Shown here: positions 31,995-42,033 of the stretch, in pieces
Position numbering within the stretch: the stretch's first letter is position 1
Layout of the letters: each line of letters starts with the position of its first letter
From: Thermoanaerobacterium sp. RBIITD
GTDB taxonomy: Bacteria > Bacillota > Thermoanaerobacteria > Thermoanaerobacterales > Thermoanaerobacteraceae
Length of the DNA stretch: 64,000 bases
NCBI RefSeq assembly: GCF_900205865.1
Contig: NZ_LT906662.1
Location: 930,001-994,000 of the forward strand
Direction: 5' to 3'
Program-made: the position numbers and the translations under genes
The notes under the pieces: model-generated
What the model was told of the DNA's origin: nothing
Database searches by the model: none
What the model saw: the letters and a program-made list of their open reading frames with translations, nothing else

Positions 31995-32948
31995 TTAGAA
32001 TAAAGACGTCTCTCCGACTTTTTTAGCAAAGTAATTTGCAGCTTGTATTAATATAAATCCTACTATTGATTTAAAAAACCCAACTGCTGTACTATAACTA
32101 AAAGACCCTTGAAGAACTCCCATTGAATATACATAAGTATCAAATACTTCAGCTACTTCGCGGTTTAAAGAATTCATCATCAAATATATTTGTTCAAATC
32201 CTGTGTCTAAAACACTCCCTAATCTCAAAATTAATAAGATAACAATTGTTCCTATTAGAGATGGTAATGTTATATACCATATACGTTGAAACCTTGTTGC
32301 ACCATCAACAATAGCTGCTTCATATAATTCCGGATTTATGCTTGTTAACGTTGCCAAATATATTATTGTTCCCCAGCCAGTTTCCTTCCATATATTCTGA
32401 CTTACTATAATAGTCCTAAACCATTTTGGATCAGAAAGAAAAGCTATTTTATGTCCTGTCAAATTGATTAGCATATTATTTATTGCACCTCCATCTGTTG
32501 TTAATAGCACATAAGTTATACTTGCTACTACAACCATGGATATAAAATGTGGCACATATATGGCAGTCTGTACTGCGCGTTTATAGCTAGAAACTCGTAC
32601 TTCATTAATAAGTATAGCTAAAATAATTGGTAATGGAAAACAAAAAATTATATTATAAAAAGATATCAGCAAAGTATTTCTCAATAATTCTGTAAAAATA
32701 GGATTAGTAAAAAGGTTTTTAAATTGTTCTAGTCCAACCCATTTACTACCTGTAAAGCCCAAAAATGGATTATAATCTTGAAATGCAATAATTAAACCAC
32801 CCATTGGTATGTATCTAAATATTATAAAATACAATATTCCAGGTATTCCTAATATATAAATCCATTTATCTTTCTTTAATATCTTAAGTATTCTTTTCTT
32901 TTTATTATCTTTGCTTTTTGATACTTTCTTCATTGCACTATCTACCAT
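31995..32948 (-). CDS. ABC transporter permease, MalF-like (LplB/YteP type)
   Basis: A 317-residue permease. After a basic N terminus (SKSKDNKKKRILKILKK), the first membrane segment reads IYILGIPGILYFIIFRYIPM, and the EAA loop is ELYEAAIVDGATRFQRIWYITLP. GVLQGSFSYSTAVGFF near the end is typical of LplB-type sugar permeases. First gene of the importer operon. AGGAGGAG precedes the ATG. It forms a heterodimer with the 31062-31940 product. Confidence 0.92.
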   Translation of the reverse strand: MVDSAMKKVSKSKDNKKKRILKILKKDKWIYILGIPGILYFIIFRYIPMGGLIIAFQDYNPFLGFTGSKWVGLEQFKNLFTNPIFTELLRNTLLISFYNIIFCFPLPIILAILINEVRVSSYKRAVQTAIYVPHFISMVVVASITYVLLTTDGGAINNMLINLTGHKIAFLSDPKWFRTIIVSQNIWKETGWGTIIYLATLTSINPELYEAAIVDGATRFQRIWYITLPSLIGTIVILLILRLGSVLDTGFEQIYLMMNSLNREVAEVFDTYVYSMGVLQGSFSYSTAVGFFKSIVGFILIQAANYFAKKVGETSLF

Positions 32949-33327
32949 TTATAGCTCCTCCTATATATAAATTATTCTTTTTTGCAGTCGTTAACATCAA
33001 AATTATTTCATCACATGGCTCAATTTTGTGTTGACATTTACAGTAATAAAAAGTAACAAAATATTTTGATATATTTATGTTGTTAATTTAATCTGGAAGC
33101 AAGTTATAGTTAAATATTTTTAAAAAGTTCTTATTGAAAAATCATAAATAACAATTTCAAAAAATTTTTTTCTCTCTTTAACATCTTTTAACTTGAATTC
33201 GGCAAGTGACGAGTAAATTAAAAATTAAATTTCTACGAATGTAAAAAATCGGTGTCTTGTTATAAGTTTTGTATATTAATACTGTATATTTACGTTGAAA
33301 TCCCAAACACTATGTAGTTTTTGCAGT
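32949..33327. other. Importer leader/promoter region and IS flank
   Basis: A TTGATG / AATAAT pair with 18 bp spacing on the minus strand (about 32965-32995) is a possible weak promoter for the importer. The rest is AT-rich without a gene. A stretch near 33190-33235 (GGCAAGTGACGAGTAAATT) resembles one end of the element at 38064. Confidence 0.35.
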
Positions 33328-33680
33328 TAGCATCCTTTTCTACGATATAACAAAGCTAACCGTCTACTTAACATGTCGATCTCTATTATCTGGTGTGTTC
33401 TATGTATTACCTCTGTTAGGCAAAGTACCATTAGTGGCAGTTTTTTGCGTATAATTACAATCTTGCGTTGTTTATCCCATTTAGACATTTTTGCATGTAT
33501 TTTATTTACACTAAAGGTTTCATATTTCAGTCCAAGGATAAAAGTGCACCTTTTGATTTACATAGTCTATAAAGCATCTTATCCATGCATGGTTTTTAGC
33601 TTTCATAACATATTCATATCCTTTGATTCAAAGTACAACATCTCATTATAATCAAATGCTCCACAGTCAGCATGTACTCG
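33328..33680 (-). pseudogene. Degenerate IS1380-like transposase fragment
   Basis: Minus-strand frames give RVHADCGAFDYNEMLYFESK, then KAKNHAW, KVHFYPWTE and VNKIHAKMSKWDKQRKIVII, then RRLALLYRRKGC. The RADSGF-like block and the W(D)KQRKIV block are in the order seen in IS1380-type DDE transposases. At least one frameshift and several stops are present. Only about 115 codons are left. Confidence 0.45.
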
Positions 33681-33806
33681 TTAAACCCTCTTTTCTTTTG
33701 TAAAATTAAGTGTTAAATTCATACATTTTGCCATCTTTCAATTTCACTTACCGAATATAAATTTAATTAATAAATCATAATCAAAATCTTTTAAATTTAT
33801 TAATAT

Positions 33807-34060
33807 ATTCGACATGTTTTATAAAATTTCTTCTTGTATTTTATTTTTTCTTGTGCTTTTTTGTTTTATATTCTTGTTTTATATTTTTTATATTTAATAT
33901 ATTCGACATGTTTTATAAAATTCCTCCTTGTATTTTATTTTTTCTTGTGTTTTTTTGTTTTATATTTTTGTTTTATATTTTTTATATTTAATATATTCGA
34001 CATGTTTTATAAAATTCCTTCTTGTATTTTATTTTTCTTGTGCTTTTTTGTTTTATATTT
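33807..34060. repeat. 94-bp tandem repeat, about 2.7 copies
   Basis: Units start at 33807, 33901 and 33995 with ATTCGACATGTTTTATAAAA; the period is exactly 94 bases. Copies differ by a few substitutions, and the third degenerates after about 65 bases with a one-base deletion. The plus strand is T-rich. It lies just downstream of the SGNH esterase gene. It is not spaced like CRISPR repeats. Confidence 0.85.
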
Positions 34061-34103
34061 TTTATTTTATAATTTCTATAGCTTGATACTTATCATAATT
34101 TTA

Positions 34104-34826
34104 TTAAAGCATTATCATTTCAAAAAGTAACCACGCAAATAATTTATGCATTTCACGAGTTGGATGATTGATTAAATTTGACAGTAAACGTGTAGTGTCA
34201 ACACCCATTCCATATAATTTTTTCCATTTATCATAACCATCACAAATAACTATATTTTCCTTTTCACACAAACCTTTTGCATTTTCAATGTATAAATCAA
34301 ATATACCACTCATTTGGCTCTCCATATTAAATTTTGCCATTTCAATAATTTTATCTCCTATTAGCATAGGTGATATGTATGTATTTTTCATATTTGGTGT
34401 CATAAAAATAACTTCAATTTTGTTTTTCTTAAGAACACTAAATATATTAAACAATGACCCTATATATTCATCTAATCCTTCTTTTCCTCTATTACTATCA
34501 TTTAACCCATAGCATATAACAACTAAATCAGGATTAAATTTTAAGACATCTCGTTCAAGTCTTAACCAGCCATTTTGCGCTGTATCTCCGCTAATTCCTG
34601 AATTGATAATGTTTAGTGATGCATAAGGGAAAAAATTATTTATCATTTTTCTAAATTGAGAATGATAGACTGCTTCAAAATCAAAATTTACTTCAATGTT
34701 TTTATCCTTGCCCTCATATAATTCAAAACATCCATGTGTTATACTATCACCCAGAAAAACTATTGTAGGCGAAGGATATTGATGACAATTTCTATTTTTT
34801 TGCATTATCTTTTCTCTTATAAACAC
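34104..34826 (-). CDS. SGNH/GDSL hydrolase (putative carbohydrate esterase)
   Basis: A 240-residue cytosolic SGNH hydrolase. Block I is VFLGDSITHG (nucleophile Ser), block II GISGDTAQNG, block III CYGLNDSNRG, and block V NHPTREMH with the catalytic His. Such enzymes often deacetylate oligosaccharides; in this region acetylated GalA of RG-I is a sensible target. The start is GTG with TTGGAGGT seven bases upstream. It directly follows the 1037-residue GH106-like gene (15 bp), so they are likely one transcript. It may cover the job lost in the broken CE12 gene. Confidence 0.8.
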   Translation of the reverse strand: MFIREKIMQKNRNCHQYPSPTIVFLGDSITHGCFELYEGKDKNIEVNFDFEAVYHSQFRKMINNFFPYASLNIINSGISGDTAQNGWLRLERDVLKFNPDLVVICYGLNDSNRGKEGLDEYIGSLFNIFSVLKKNKIEVIFMTPNMKNTYISPMLIGDKIIEMAKFNMESQMSGIFDLYIENAKGLCEKENIVICDGYDKWKKLYGMGVDTTRLLSNLINHPTREMHKLFAWLLFEMIML

Positions 34827-34841
34827 GTTAAAACCTCCAAT

Positions 34842-37800
34842 TTATAAGCCTTTAATAACCGACAATATCTTATGTGTTTTCGGATCTATACATTCGCCTT
34901 CAAATAAAGCTAATAGTGAAGTCTTTACATCAAGCCTTAATACTATTTTATTCCCTTTTATCAATTCAGATGGTACATCCCAAAAATAAGGCTGCCAACA
35001 TCTTGTCCCTATAAAATGGTCATTTATATACATACTAATAGCATCATTTACATTTTCAGTTAAATAAAAACGTATAAAATTTATACCATTTGGTAAATCT
35101 GAAATATTTATCTCTTTTTTGTACGCTATTGTTCCAGCAAAAAATGGTATACCATTTTCAACATTTCTATTGAAAAATCCTTCGCTCGAAGATTGAGAAA
35201 TAAGCCATTTATTTTCTATTTTATATACACCAATCTTTCCAAAGATATAAATTGGAGTTAAAAGTCCATCATAAGGTTCGTCAGTACATATATTAACTTT
35301 AATAACATTTTCTCCAATATTTACATATCTGCTTATTTCACATGCTAAATTATTCTCTATATAAAATTTCATAACTTGGAATTCATCCGGTGTAATTTTA
35401 TGACCATTGAGCTCTATATACCAATCCCCTTTTATACTTTCTTCTTCTATGACAAGCCAAAGTTCATTATCTTTTATGTTTGAAATAAATGAAGACTCAT
35501 AAATTATGTGCAGCGGTGAAAGCAGTAATTCCTTAGCGCATCCAAATGAACTTTTTGTCTTTATTAATACTGGAATTCTTGATTCTTCTATTTGATCTAT
35601 TATCGGCTTAGCATGTATGAAATTCTTTGTTTCAAATACAATGTTTGATTCATCAATGGATTGCACTTTTAACTTCCAGTCATCTATCCTAAATGGATTC
35701 AATCTATCTAAATCTATCTTCCATATAGAGTCGACATTTATTCTTTGCTCAAATAAATTATCTCTTTTACTTTGTTCTTCATTGCTTATTGCCTCTATCA
35801 TCAAAAGATATGATTGATATGGCAAAAATTTAATATTAAAACTTATTTCCTCTTTCCCATTATTAACAAGATGTAAGTTTATATCCTCCATATCTAATAT
35901 TGACTTAATGTTAAATTCTTTAAAATTAATTATCTTTTTATTAAGTTTTAATATACATTTTTCTTCATATGCTGTAGGATTTACTATAAATAATAACTTT
36001 TTTGAACTGTCTTCGTATAATGTACTTAAAATTTTACACTCATCTTTTTCCGCTAATATTTCAATATAATTTTTATAAATTTTATGAATTATGTTTGAAA
36101 TATCTTCTATACTTCCTACAAAATAACATTCATAATTTAACTTAATTGTAGTTAAATTTTGGGAATCTAGATACTTATAAGCAATTCCCAATGCATCTAT
36201 ATTAAAGAGGGTATTTATTTTACTTGTAATATCCATTCCATTAATATTTTGAAACGGCATACAACCAACAAAAATTATTTTACAACCGCTCAAAATTAAA
36301 TCTTCTATCTTTTCCCACGCTTGCTTTTCAATATTTGAAATTGGCGGTATTATCATAATTTCATACTTCTCATCTTTATAACATATATTACCTTCATACG
36401 CATAAAAATCATTTATTAAAGATTGATCAACTACATAATAATCAATATGATCTTTTAACAAATATTCTTGAAGTCTACAGAAATCTTTTGCATACTTTTC
36501 TCTTATGTTTTTTTCAGTAAAAGAAATCCACTGTGTTTGAATGGGATCAAGCAATAATATATCAACTTTTCTTTTAAATTTACTTAATATTTGCGTCAGT
36601 TTTAAAACATAATCAGAAAGAACATCTTGATTCTGCCACCAAGGCATTTGTAAAAATTCAGAAGGTGGTGCATCATGTTTTTTTAGACCATTTGCCGAGT
36701 AATAGTAAGCATGAGGAACAAACATATTTATTCCTTGTTCTATAAGCCAATCATAGATCCATTTCATGTCCTGTATCGTCATACTCCAACCAATACTATG
36801 GAAGCATTCACACAATGCTCTTTCTTTTTTATAAAAATATGCAGCAGAAGAAGCAATCTTAGGATTTGCACGATAATTTTCAGATATTATCATAGGATTA
36901 TCGCCTGCTTTTTGATGCCCAGCATCAACGCCAGGAATATCCATATATTGTAATTGAGAACTTCTTAAAATTGGCTTTTCGCCAACATATAATAAATTAT
37001 TTCTATGACACCAATCAAATATTTGCTTATCATAACTATTAATAAATGTATCTACCACAACATCCCAAAATTGATATTTGATCTCTGTTATATTATTATT
37101 AAAAACACCATTTGATATTAATTTGGGAAGATTTTCAATTAAATTGTACCCATATTTATTTTCAAAAATTGACGCAACTTTTTTGGACCACGGTATTTTA
37201 CCTCCAAACGGAGCAGTTTCATCTGTATAAATTCCTTTAATTGTTTTGCCAAACTCGTGACCAAGAAATTTTTTATATTTTTCATGAGTCAATTGAATAA
37301 ATAATTTTATAGCATCTTTATTCAATGGATCAATAAATGTCCCAAAAAATTTAAATTCTTTAAGTGGATACTGGTAAAAAACAAATAATTTCCACTTTCC
37401 AGATGGTGCTTTCCATCTAAGTACTTTAATGGGGTTGCCCGTAAAATATCTTTTCTTATTATAATACGTAAGTCCACTTTCTTGATAAATGTGGTCTTTA
37501 TAAATTATACCAATACGATCACTTAAATCTATAAAAGAATTCCAATTTACTAAGCCATCATTTATTTGATACGCACCTGCAAATAAAATATCTGATAACG
37601 GAAGTTCAATATTAACTTCTTCACCAAAAGATATTTCTTTAGTCTTATAATCTAATATAAACGCTTGATATTCAGGATTCCGGGCAATAACTTCTCCAGC
37701 AGCTATACCGCTTGGATACGGATATTCGTCGTATAACCAAACCTCCATATTATATCTTTTAGCAGTTTCAACTGCAATCGAAACTTTTTTAAACCATTCA

Positions 37801-37955
37801 TCTGACAAATATGGAATATTCAATCCTTGTCGTGGATGAATAAAAAAACCTCCAATGCCTTTCTCATTCATTTCTTTTATTTGTGATACAATTTGTTTAT
37901 CTTTCATATTGCCATTCCAAAACCAAAACGGTTTGATCTTATAATTTATATCCAT
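34842..37955 (-). CDS. Large GH106-like glycosidase, second copy
   Basis: A 1037-residue protein without signal peptide. The front reads IKPFWFWNGNMKDKQIVSQI then GIGGFFIHPRQG, followed by EVWLYDEYPYPSGIAAGEVI, IKGIYTDETAPFGGKIPW and FVPHAYYYSANG. These correspond in order to the barrel motifs of the GH106-like protein at 24258, but overall identity looks low. The C terminus has TRCWQPYFWDVPSELIKGNK, a GH2-like jelly roll. I infer a glycosidase, perhaps a rhamnosidase for a different linkage. GAGGTG lies eight bases before the ATG at 37955; the GTG inside that site is not the start. Confidence 0.6.
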   Translation of the reverse strand: MDINYKIKPFWFWNGNMKDKQIVSQIKEMNEKGIGGFFIHPRQGLNIPYLSDEWFKKVSIAVETAKRYNMEVWLYDEYPYPSGIAAGEVIARNPEYQAFILDYKTKEISFGEEVNIELPLSDILFAGAYQINDGLVNWNSFIDLSDRIGIIYKDHIYQESGLTYYNKKRYFTGNPIKVLRWKAPSGKWKLFVFYQYPLKEFKFFGTFIDPLNKDAIKLFIQLTHEKYKKFLGHEFGKTIKGIYTDETAPFGGKIPWSKKVASIFENKYGYNLIENLPKLISNGVFNNNITEIKYQFWDVVVDTFINSYDKQIFDWCHRNNLLYVGEKPILRSSQLQYMDIPGVDAGHQKAGDNPMIISENYRANPKIASSAAYFYKKERALCECFHSIGWSMTIQDMKWIYDWLIEQGINMFVPHAYYYSANGLKKHDAPPSEFLQMPWWQNQDVLSDYVLKLTQILSKFKRKVDILLLDPIQTQWISFTEKNIREKYAKDFCRLQEYLLKDHIDYYVVDQSLINDFYAYEGNICYKDEKYEIMIIPPISNIEKQAWEKIEDLILSGCKIIFVGCMPFQNINGMDITSKINTLFNIDALGIAYKYLDSQNLTTIKLNYECYFVGSIEDISNIIHKIYKNYIEILAEKDECKILSTLYEDSSKKLLFIVNPTAYEEKCILKLNKKIINFKEFNIKSILDMEDINLHLVNNGKEEISFNIKFLPYQSYLLMIEAISNEEQSKRDNLFEQRINVDSIWKIDLDRLNPFRIDDWKLKVQSIDESNIVFETKNFIHAKPIIDQIEESRIPVLIKTKSSFGCAKELLLSPLHIIYESSFISNIKDNELWLVIEEESIKGDWYIELNGHKITPDEFQVMKFYIENNLACEISRYVNIGENVIKVNICTDEPYDGLLTPIYIFGKIGVYKIENKWLISQSSSEGFFNRNVENGIPFFAGTIAYKKEINISDLPNGINFIRFYLTENVNDAISMYINDHFIGTRCWQPYFWDVPSELIKGNKIVLRLDVKTSLLALFEGECIDPKTHKILSVIKGL

Positions 37956-38063
37956 TTGTTTTTGCACCTCGTATAAAACAAATTGTTATGCTTTCATCAA
38001 CAATTTACAATAATACTAAAAAATATTATAGGAACTAAACAATTGTAAACATTCTTTAACTCT

Positions 38064-38190
38064 GACTTAAATCTAGATTTAGCAAGTAAGCCGGTGAATT
38101 ATTAATTATATTAGATTTCTATTGCAAAAATTTCAACTTAAAATACAGCCATATCAATACTGAAGAGCTACTTGCCAAATCTAACTTAAA
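38064..38190. repeat. MITE-like element with imperfect terminal inverted repeats
   Basis: The left end ACTTAAATCTAGATTTAGCA and the reverse complement of the right end (TTTAAGTTAGATTTGGCA, continuing AGTA in both) match over about 22 bases with a one-base gap. The 80-base core has no gene. Parts of it resemble the flank of the transposase remnant near 33190-33310. It sits between GH4 copy B and the GH106-like gene. No target duplication could be verified by eye. Confidence 0.4.
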
Positions 38191-38216
38191 TTTATATTCT
38201 ATTTACAGATAGAAAA

Positions 38217-39603
38217 TCATATATTCCATCCATTAAGATATTCTTTTGTATTCTCGAGCATTTCTTTAAATAATTTTTTCGCATCTTTAAGAGATATTGT
38301 AACTAGCGGATCATTTACAAAAGCACTAAAAGCTAAATTATAATCTTTCTTTAAAGCAGCCTTTAATATAGTTTCTTGATTATAAACCTGCCTCAACACA
38401 AGACTATTTACGTTATTAGGTAATTTCCCTGATAATATAGGCTTTAACTTATTTCCTGAAAATAAAGCATTTGTTTCTACAACCGAACCATATGGTATAC
38501 CCTCAATTTGGCCATAATTTGGTATATTAACATTTGTTACTAAATCACCTAGACCTAATAAAGCTTTAATTTGTTTAACACCTTCTTCCCCAGTTTCCTT
38601 TAACTCAAATTTTTCTTCACCCGATATAAGCTTTTTACTTCTTTCAAGTCTACGTTTCAAATCCTCTTTTCTCCAACTTACAGGAGTTAAGCCAAACATC
38701 CACTCTCCAACAGTCTCTGGATCCTTCAAATACCAATACCCTGGTACAAATTCCGCCAGATGTCTATCCCCTGCTGCAGCAATTATTCCATATCTTAAAA
38801 ATAAATCAAATTTTACTCTTTCTGCAGACGCAAATGAATTATTCATCCAATTATTGTTAACATCACTAATAAATCCACTTTCATAGTATTTATCTACAAA
38901 TTGTTTATACACAGGCATTAAATCTATACCTTTATATCTTGCTTTATCGATCCATGTAAAATGATTTATTCCAAGAACATTTATTTTTATATCTTCCCTC
39001 GAAACGTTATTAATACCTTTTATGTCCTGTAAAACTCGTGATAATAGTTTTTGGGTTCCAAAAACTTCATGGCAACATCCAAATGCTTTAATTTGAGGGA
39101 AAACTTCGTACAATGTCCTGACGCAAAGTGTCATAGGATTAGTATAATTTATAACCCATGCATCCGGGCAATACTCCTTAATTGCATTAGCTATATCAAC
39201 AAACATAGGAATTGTCCTTAAAGCTCTAACTATTCCTCCCGGTCCTACAGTATCACCTACAGATTGATAAATGCCATACTTTTCAGGTGTATGAACATCA
39301 GATTCCATCTCGTCAAACGTTCCAGGCAAAATAGATATTATGACAAAATCAGTACCTTTTAGTGATTCTTCTAACGTCTCGCAAGCTTTATATAACCATT
39401 TACCTTTAACATCCTGACGTTTTGATAATGAATTACCAATTATTTCATTGTCATGGGCTGCATCATAATCAATGTCATATAACTTTACCGTACCAGAAAT
39501 GCTCTCCTCCTTTGCTAAATCGGTCATCAAACTCCATGCCCATTGACCCACCTCCAATATATGCAATATTTAAATCTTTTACTTTAGAATCAATATATTC
39601 CAT
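38217..39603 (-). pseudogene. lplD: GH4 alpha-galacturonidase-like, copy B, with frameshift in NAD-binding loop
   Basis: The gene starts at the ATG 39603 (GGAGGTTGA upstream) with MEYIDSKVKDLNIAYIGGGS, then loses frame: five bases are missing relative to copy C at about 39545, where SRGWAW should follow. From there a second frame runs intact to 38217 (WAWSLMTDLAKEESISGTVK, FGCCHEVFG, GINHFTWID). Apart from the deletion it is very similar to copy C at 53759. The lost residues are part of the Rossmann glycine loop, so even an internal start would give a protein lacking the dinucleotide site. A sequencing error is the alternative. Confidence 0.78.
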
Positions 39604-39649
39604 AAAAATCAACCTCCAAATTTATTATTTGTTATATTACAAGCCACAT

Positions 39650-40720
39650 TTATTCAACCTTAATTGCACTAGTCTGTGCATCTAATGCTAGCTCTATAGC
39701 TTTAAATATGTGCTCTTGCGTCATGGCATTTTCCGTCCTGTTTAAGCAGTCCAGTATTAATTCACCAAAGAAAGGAAATCCCACTTTCCCCTTTACATCC
39801 ATATGATATTCGCCATCTTTATTTGCTAAGTACACGTGGTCTGTCGTATTTTCTCTAGCAACATCGATGTACTTTCTAAGCTCTATATATCCATCTGTTC
39901 CTAATATAAATAACCTTCCATCGCCCCATGTGCCAAGCCCGTCTGGAGTGAACCAATCTAACCTGAAATAGCCTGTTGCACCATTATCGCCAACTAGTGT
40001 CACATCGCCAAAGTCCTCAAAAGTAGGGTACTGTTTATGATTGTAATTTGCTACTTTTGCTGATTGGACCTTTGCATCTTTTGCACCTGTGAAAAACAAA
40101 AATTGCTCTATCTGATGGCTTCCTATGTCGCACAGTATTCCTCCAAATTTGTCTTTTTCGTAAAACCAATCTGGCCTTCCTTTTCCTTCTCTATGCGGTC
40201 CCATGCCAATGACTTGTATTACTCGTCCTATTGCTCCTTTTTCTACCAATTGTCCTGCATAGACAGATGCTTCATTGTGAAGTCTTTCACCATAGTAGAC
40301 AGCATATTTTCTCTTTGTCTTTTTCACTTTGTCTTTAGCTTGCTCCAGTTGTTCTCTTGTTGTCATAGGCGGCTTGTCTGCAAAGTAGTCTTTGCCAGCA
40401 TCCATAGCTTTTAAGCCTATAGCGCATCTTTCTGATGGTATTGCAGCACTTGCTACCAATTTAACTGAGTTATCCATCAGAATTTCATCTTCTTCTCTGG
40501 CCTTTTTGGCAGTAGGAAATGCTTTTATGAATCTTTCAACTTTCTCTGGGTCTTTGTCATATACCCATTTTACTTCAGCACCTGCTTCTATTAGTCCTTT
40601 TGTCATTCCATATATGTGCCCATGATCTAGTCCAATTGCTGCAAATTCAAAATCTCCTTCACTGCAGACTTTTTGAGCCCTGCTTTTTGGCATATAGTAC
40701 ATACCGTTTTCTCTGCTCAT
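39650..40720 (-). CDS. Gfo/Idh/MocA family oxidoreductase 1
   Basis: A 356-residue protein of the Gfo/Idh/MocA family. The N-terminal Rossmann part is FAAIGLDHGHIYGMTKGLIE, an unusual glycine pattern with His residues. The catalytic Lys lies in YFADKPPMTT (normally EKP) and the second catalytic block is ILCDIGSHQIEQFLFFTG. Such enzymes oxidise or reduce sugar or sugar-acid hydroxyls with NAD(P). It is in the run between the zinc dehydrogenase and GH4 copy B. GAAGGAA precedes the ATG. Substrate unknown; GlyGly-less nucleotide motif deserves notice. Confidence 0.85.
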   Translation of the reverse strand: MSRENGMYYMPKSRAQKVCSEGDFEFAAIGLDHGHIYGMTKGLIEAGAEVKWVYDKDPEKVERFIKAFPTAKKAREEDEILMDNSVKLVASAAIPSERCAIGLKAMDAGKDYFADKPPMTTREQLEQAKDKVKKTKRKYAVYYGERLHNEASVYAGQLVEKGAIGRVIQVIGMGPHREGKGRPDWFYEKDKFGGILCDIGSHQIEQFLFFTGAKDAKVQSAKVANYNHKQYPTFEDFGDVTLVGDNGATGYFRLDWFTPDGLGTWGDGRLFILGTDGYIELRKYIDVARENTTDHVYLANKDGEYHMDVKGKVGFPFFGELILDCLNRTENAMTQEHIFKAIELALDAQTSAIKVE

Positions 40721-40796
40721 TTGTATTCCTTCTTCCTAGATTTAAGCTACAATTTTAATACACATTTATAAGTTATATTGATTATCTAGCCTATGC

Positions 40797-42008
40797 TCAT
40801 TTTTTAAATAAATCAAATTTCTCATAATTTTTCATACTAACCTTTTCCGTCTTTCTCCCCCAATTAACATTCATTTCTGAAAATAGTTTTTTGTTTTCGC
40901 TTGCATATTTAATTATCTCTCTTATATTCTTGATATAAGTAAATTTTTTCCCATTTTCTATGTTAACTTCGATAAACTCACTAGGAATATCAAAAATTTT
41001 TTTAGATGACTCAAAAGCCCCATTAGATGCAAGTACAAAATTTCTCGTAATTTCAACTGGGCAATATAATTCTTTACCTTCAAATAAATGTTCTATCATA
41101 TTTTCATATATCTTAACAAATAAATCTTCTTTACCACCATCATATACTTCTTCATTCCCATCAAAATATTTTATAAGCAATTTGTTATCATAGTTCCAAT
41201 ATACCTTTGCTTCTTCAGCATCAATAATTATATATGGCGTCTCTTCTTGCATATTACATAGTGTCGAATAATAATATATTTCTATACCTTTTGTAGTTAC
41301 TATCTTAACACAAGCTGTATCCTCACCTTCAATTCTGTGTCCATGATACAGCTCTGAAATTACCTCTTTGGGTTCTCCACCTCCTTTTTCTGAGGACTCA
41401 GCTATAATTAATTCATTATTCAATAGATGAGCTAACGGATTATTAATTGACCCATCTAATACATAATTATTATTAACAACTAGCTTACCGGCCCAATTAT
41501 TTCTTTGGTAATAACTATCATCTCTTTTCCAACAGCCAACGCCTATAATTGCTCTAATCTTTCCTAACTTTCCTGATTTAATATATTCGATAAGTTTTCT
41601 AAAAGCTTTACCAGAAGTATTTTGAAAATCAACTGCGCAAATCTTATTGTAATTTCTTTTTGCTTCAATTATTGCATCAATATCTTGAATTGTAACAGCA
41701 GGTGGTTTTTCTAACAACACATTAAATCCTTGTTTTATTGCGTCTATTGCCATTTGAGCATGAAAATGAATAGGTGTAGAAATAACTACAAAATCCAAAT
41801 CTTTCATTTCATTTAACATTTGCCTATAATCTTTATAATATTTAACTCCATTTAATGATAATTTATTTATTATATCTTTATTTTTCTCATAATTTACTTC
41901 AGCAATAGCTTTTAAATTCACCTTTTTCCCTTCTAATAAGCTTATTGATCTTAAATGAATACTACCAAAGCCACTAATTCCTATTAAACCTATTCCTGCT
42001 AAATTCAA
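40797..42008 (-). CDS. Gfo/Idh/MocA family oxidoreductase 2
   Basis: A 403-residue NAD(P)-dependent oxidoreductase. The nucleotide motif GIGLIGISGFGSIHLRSI is canonical, followed by DFVVISTPIHFHAQMAIDAI and the catalytic LLEKPPAVT. It belongs to the same superfamily as its neighbour but to a different branch. GAGAGG is placed eight bases before a TTG at 42008; the ATG at 42017 abuts that site and is less likely. Part of the rhamnose-linked operon, 25 bp after the zinc dehydrogenase. Substrate not known. Confidence 0.85.
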   Translation of the reverse strand: MNLAGIGLIGISGFGSIHLRSISLLEGKKVNLKAIAEVNYEKNKDIINKLSLNGVKYYKDYRQMLNEMKDLDFVVISTPIHFHAQMAIDAIKQGFNVLLEKPPAVTIQDIDAIIEAKRNYNKICAVDFQNTSGKAFRKLIEYIKSGKLGKIRAIIGVGCWKRDDSYYQRNNWAGKLVVNNNYVLDGSINNPLAHLLNNELIIAESSEKGGGEPKEVISELYHGHRIEGEDTACVKIVTTKGIEIYYYSTLCNMQEETPYIIIDAEEAKVYWNYDNKLLIKYFDGNEEVYDGGKEDLFVKIYENMIEHLFEGKELYCPVEITRNFVLASNGAFESSKKIFDIPSEFIEVNIENGKKFTYIKNIREIIKYASENKKLFSEMNVNWGRKTEKVSMKNYEKFDLFKK

Positions 42009-42033
42009 AATGCTCATCCTCTCACTATTGATT

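Noticed and set aside
33373-33651. Plus-strand open frame of 92 codons
   Set aside because: It lies antisense to the transposase fragment whose minus-strand frames carry recognisable motifs.
33807-34060. CRISPR array
   Set aside because: The repeats are 94 bp, directly adjacent, with no unique spacers and no cas genes.
33834-34130. Plus-strand open frame of 98 codons rich in Phe, Leu and Tyr
   Set aside because: It is the translation of the T-rich 94-bp tandem repeat, so hydrophobicity is a composition effect.
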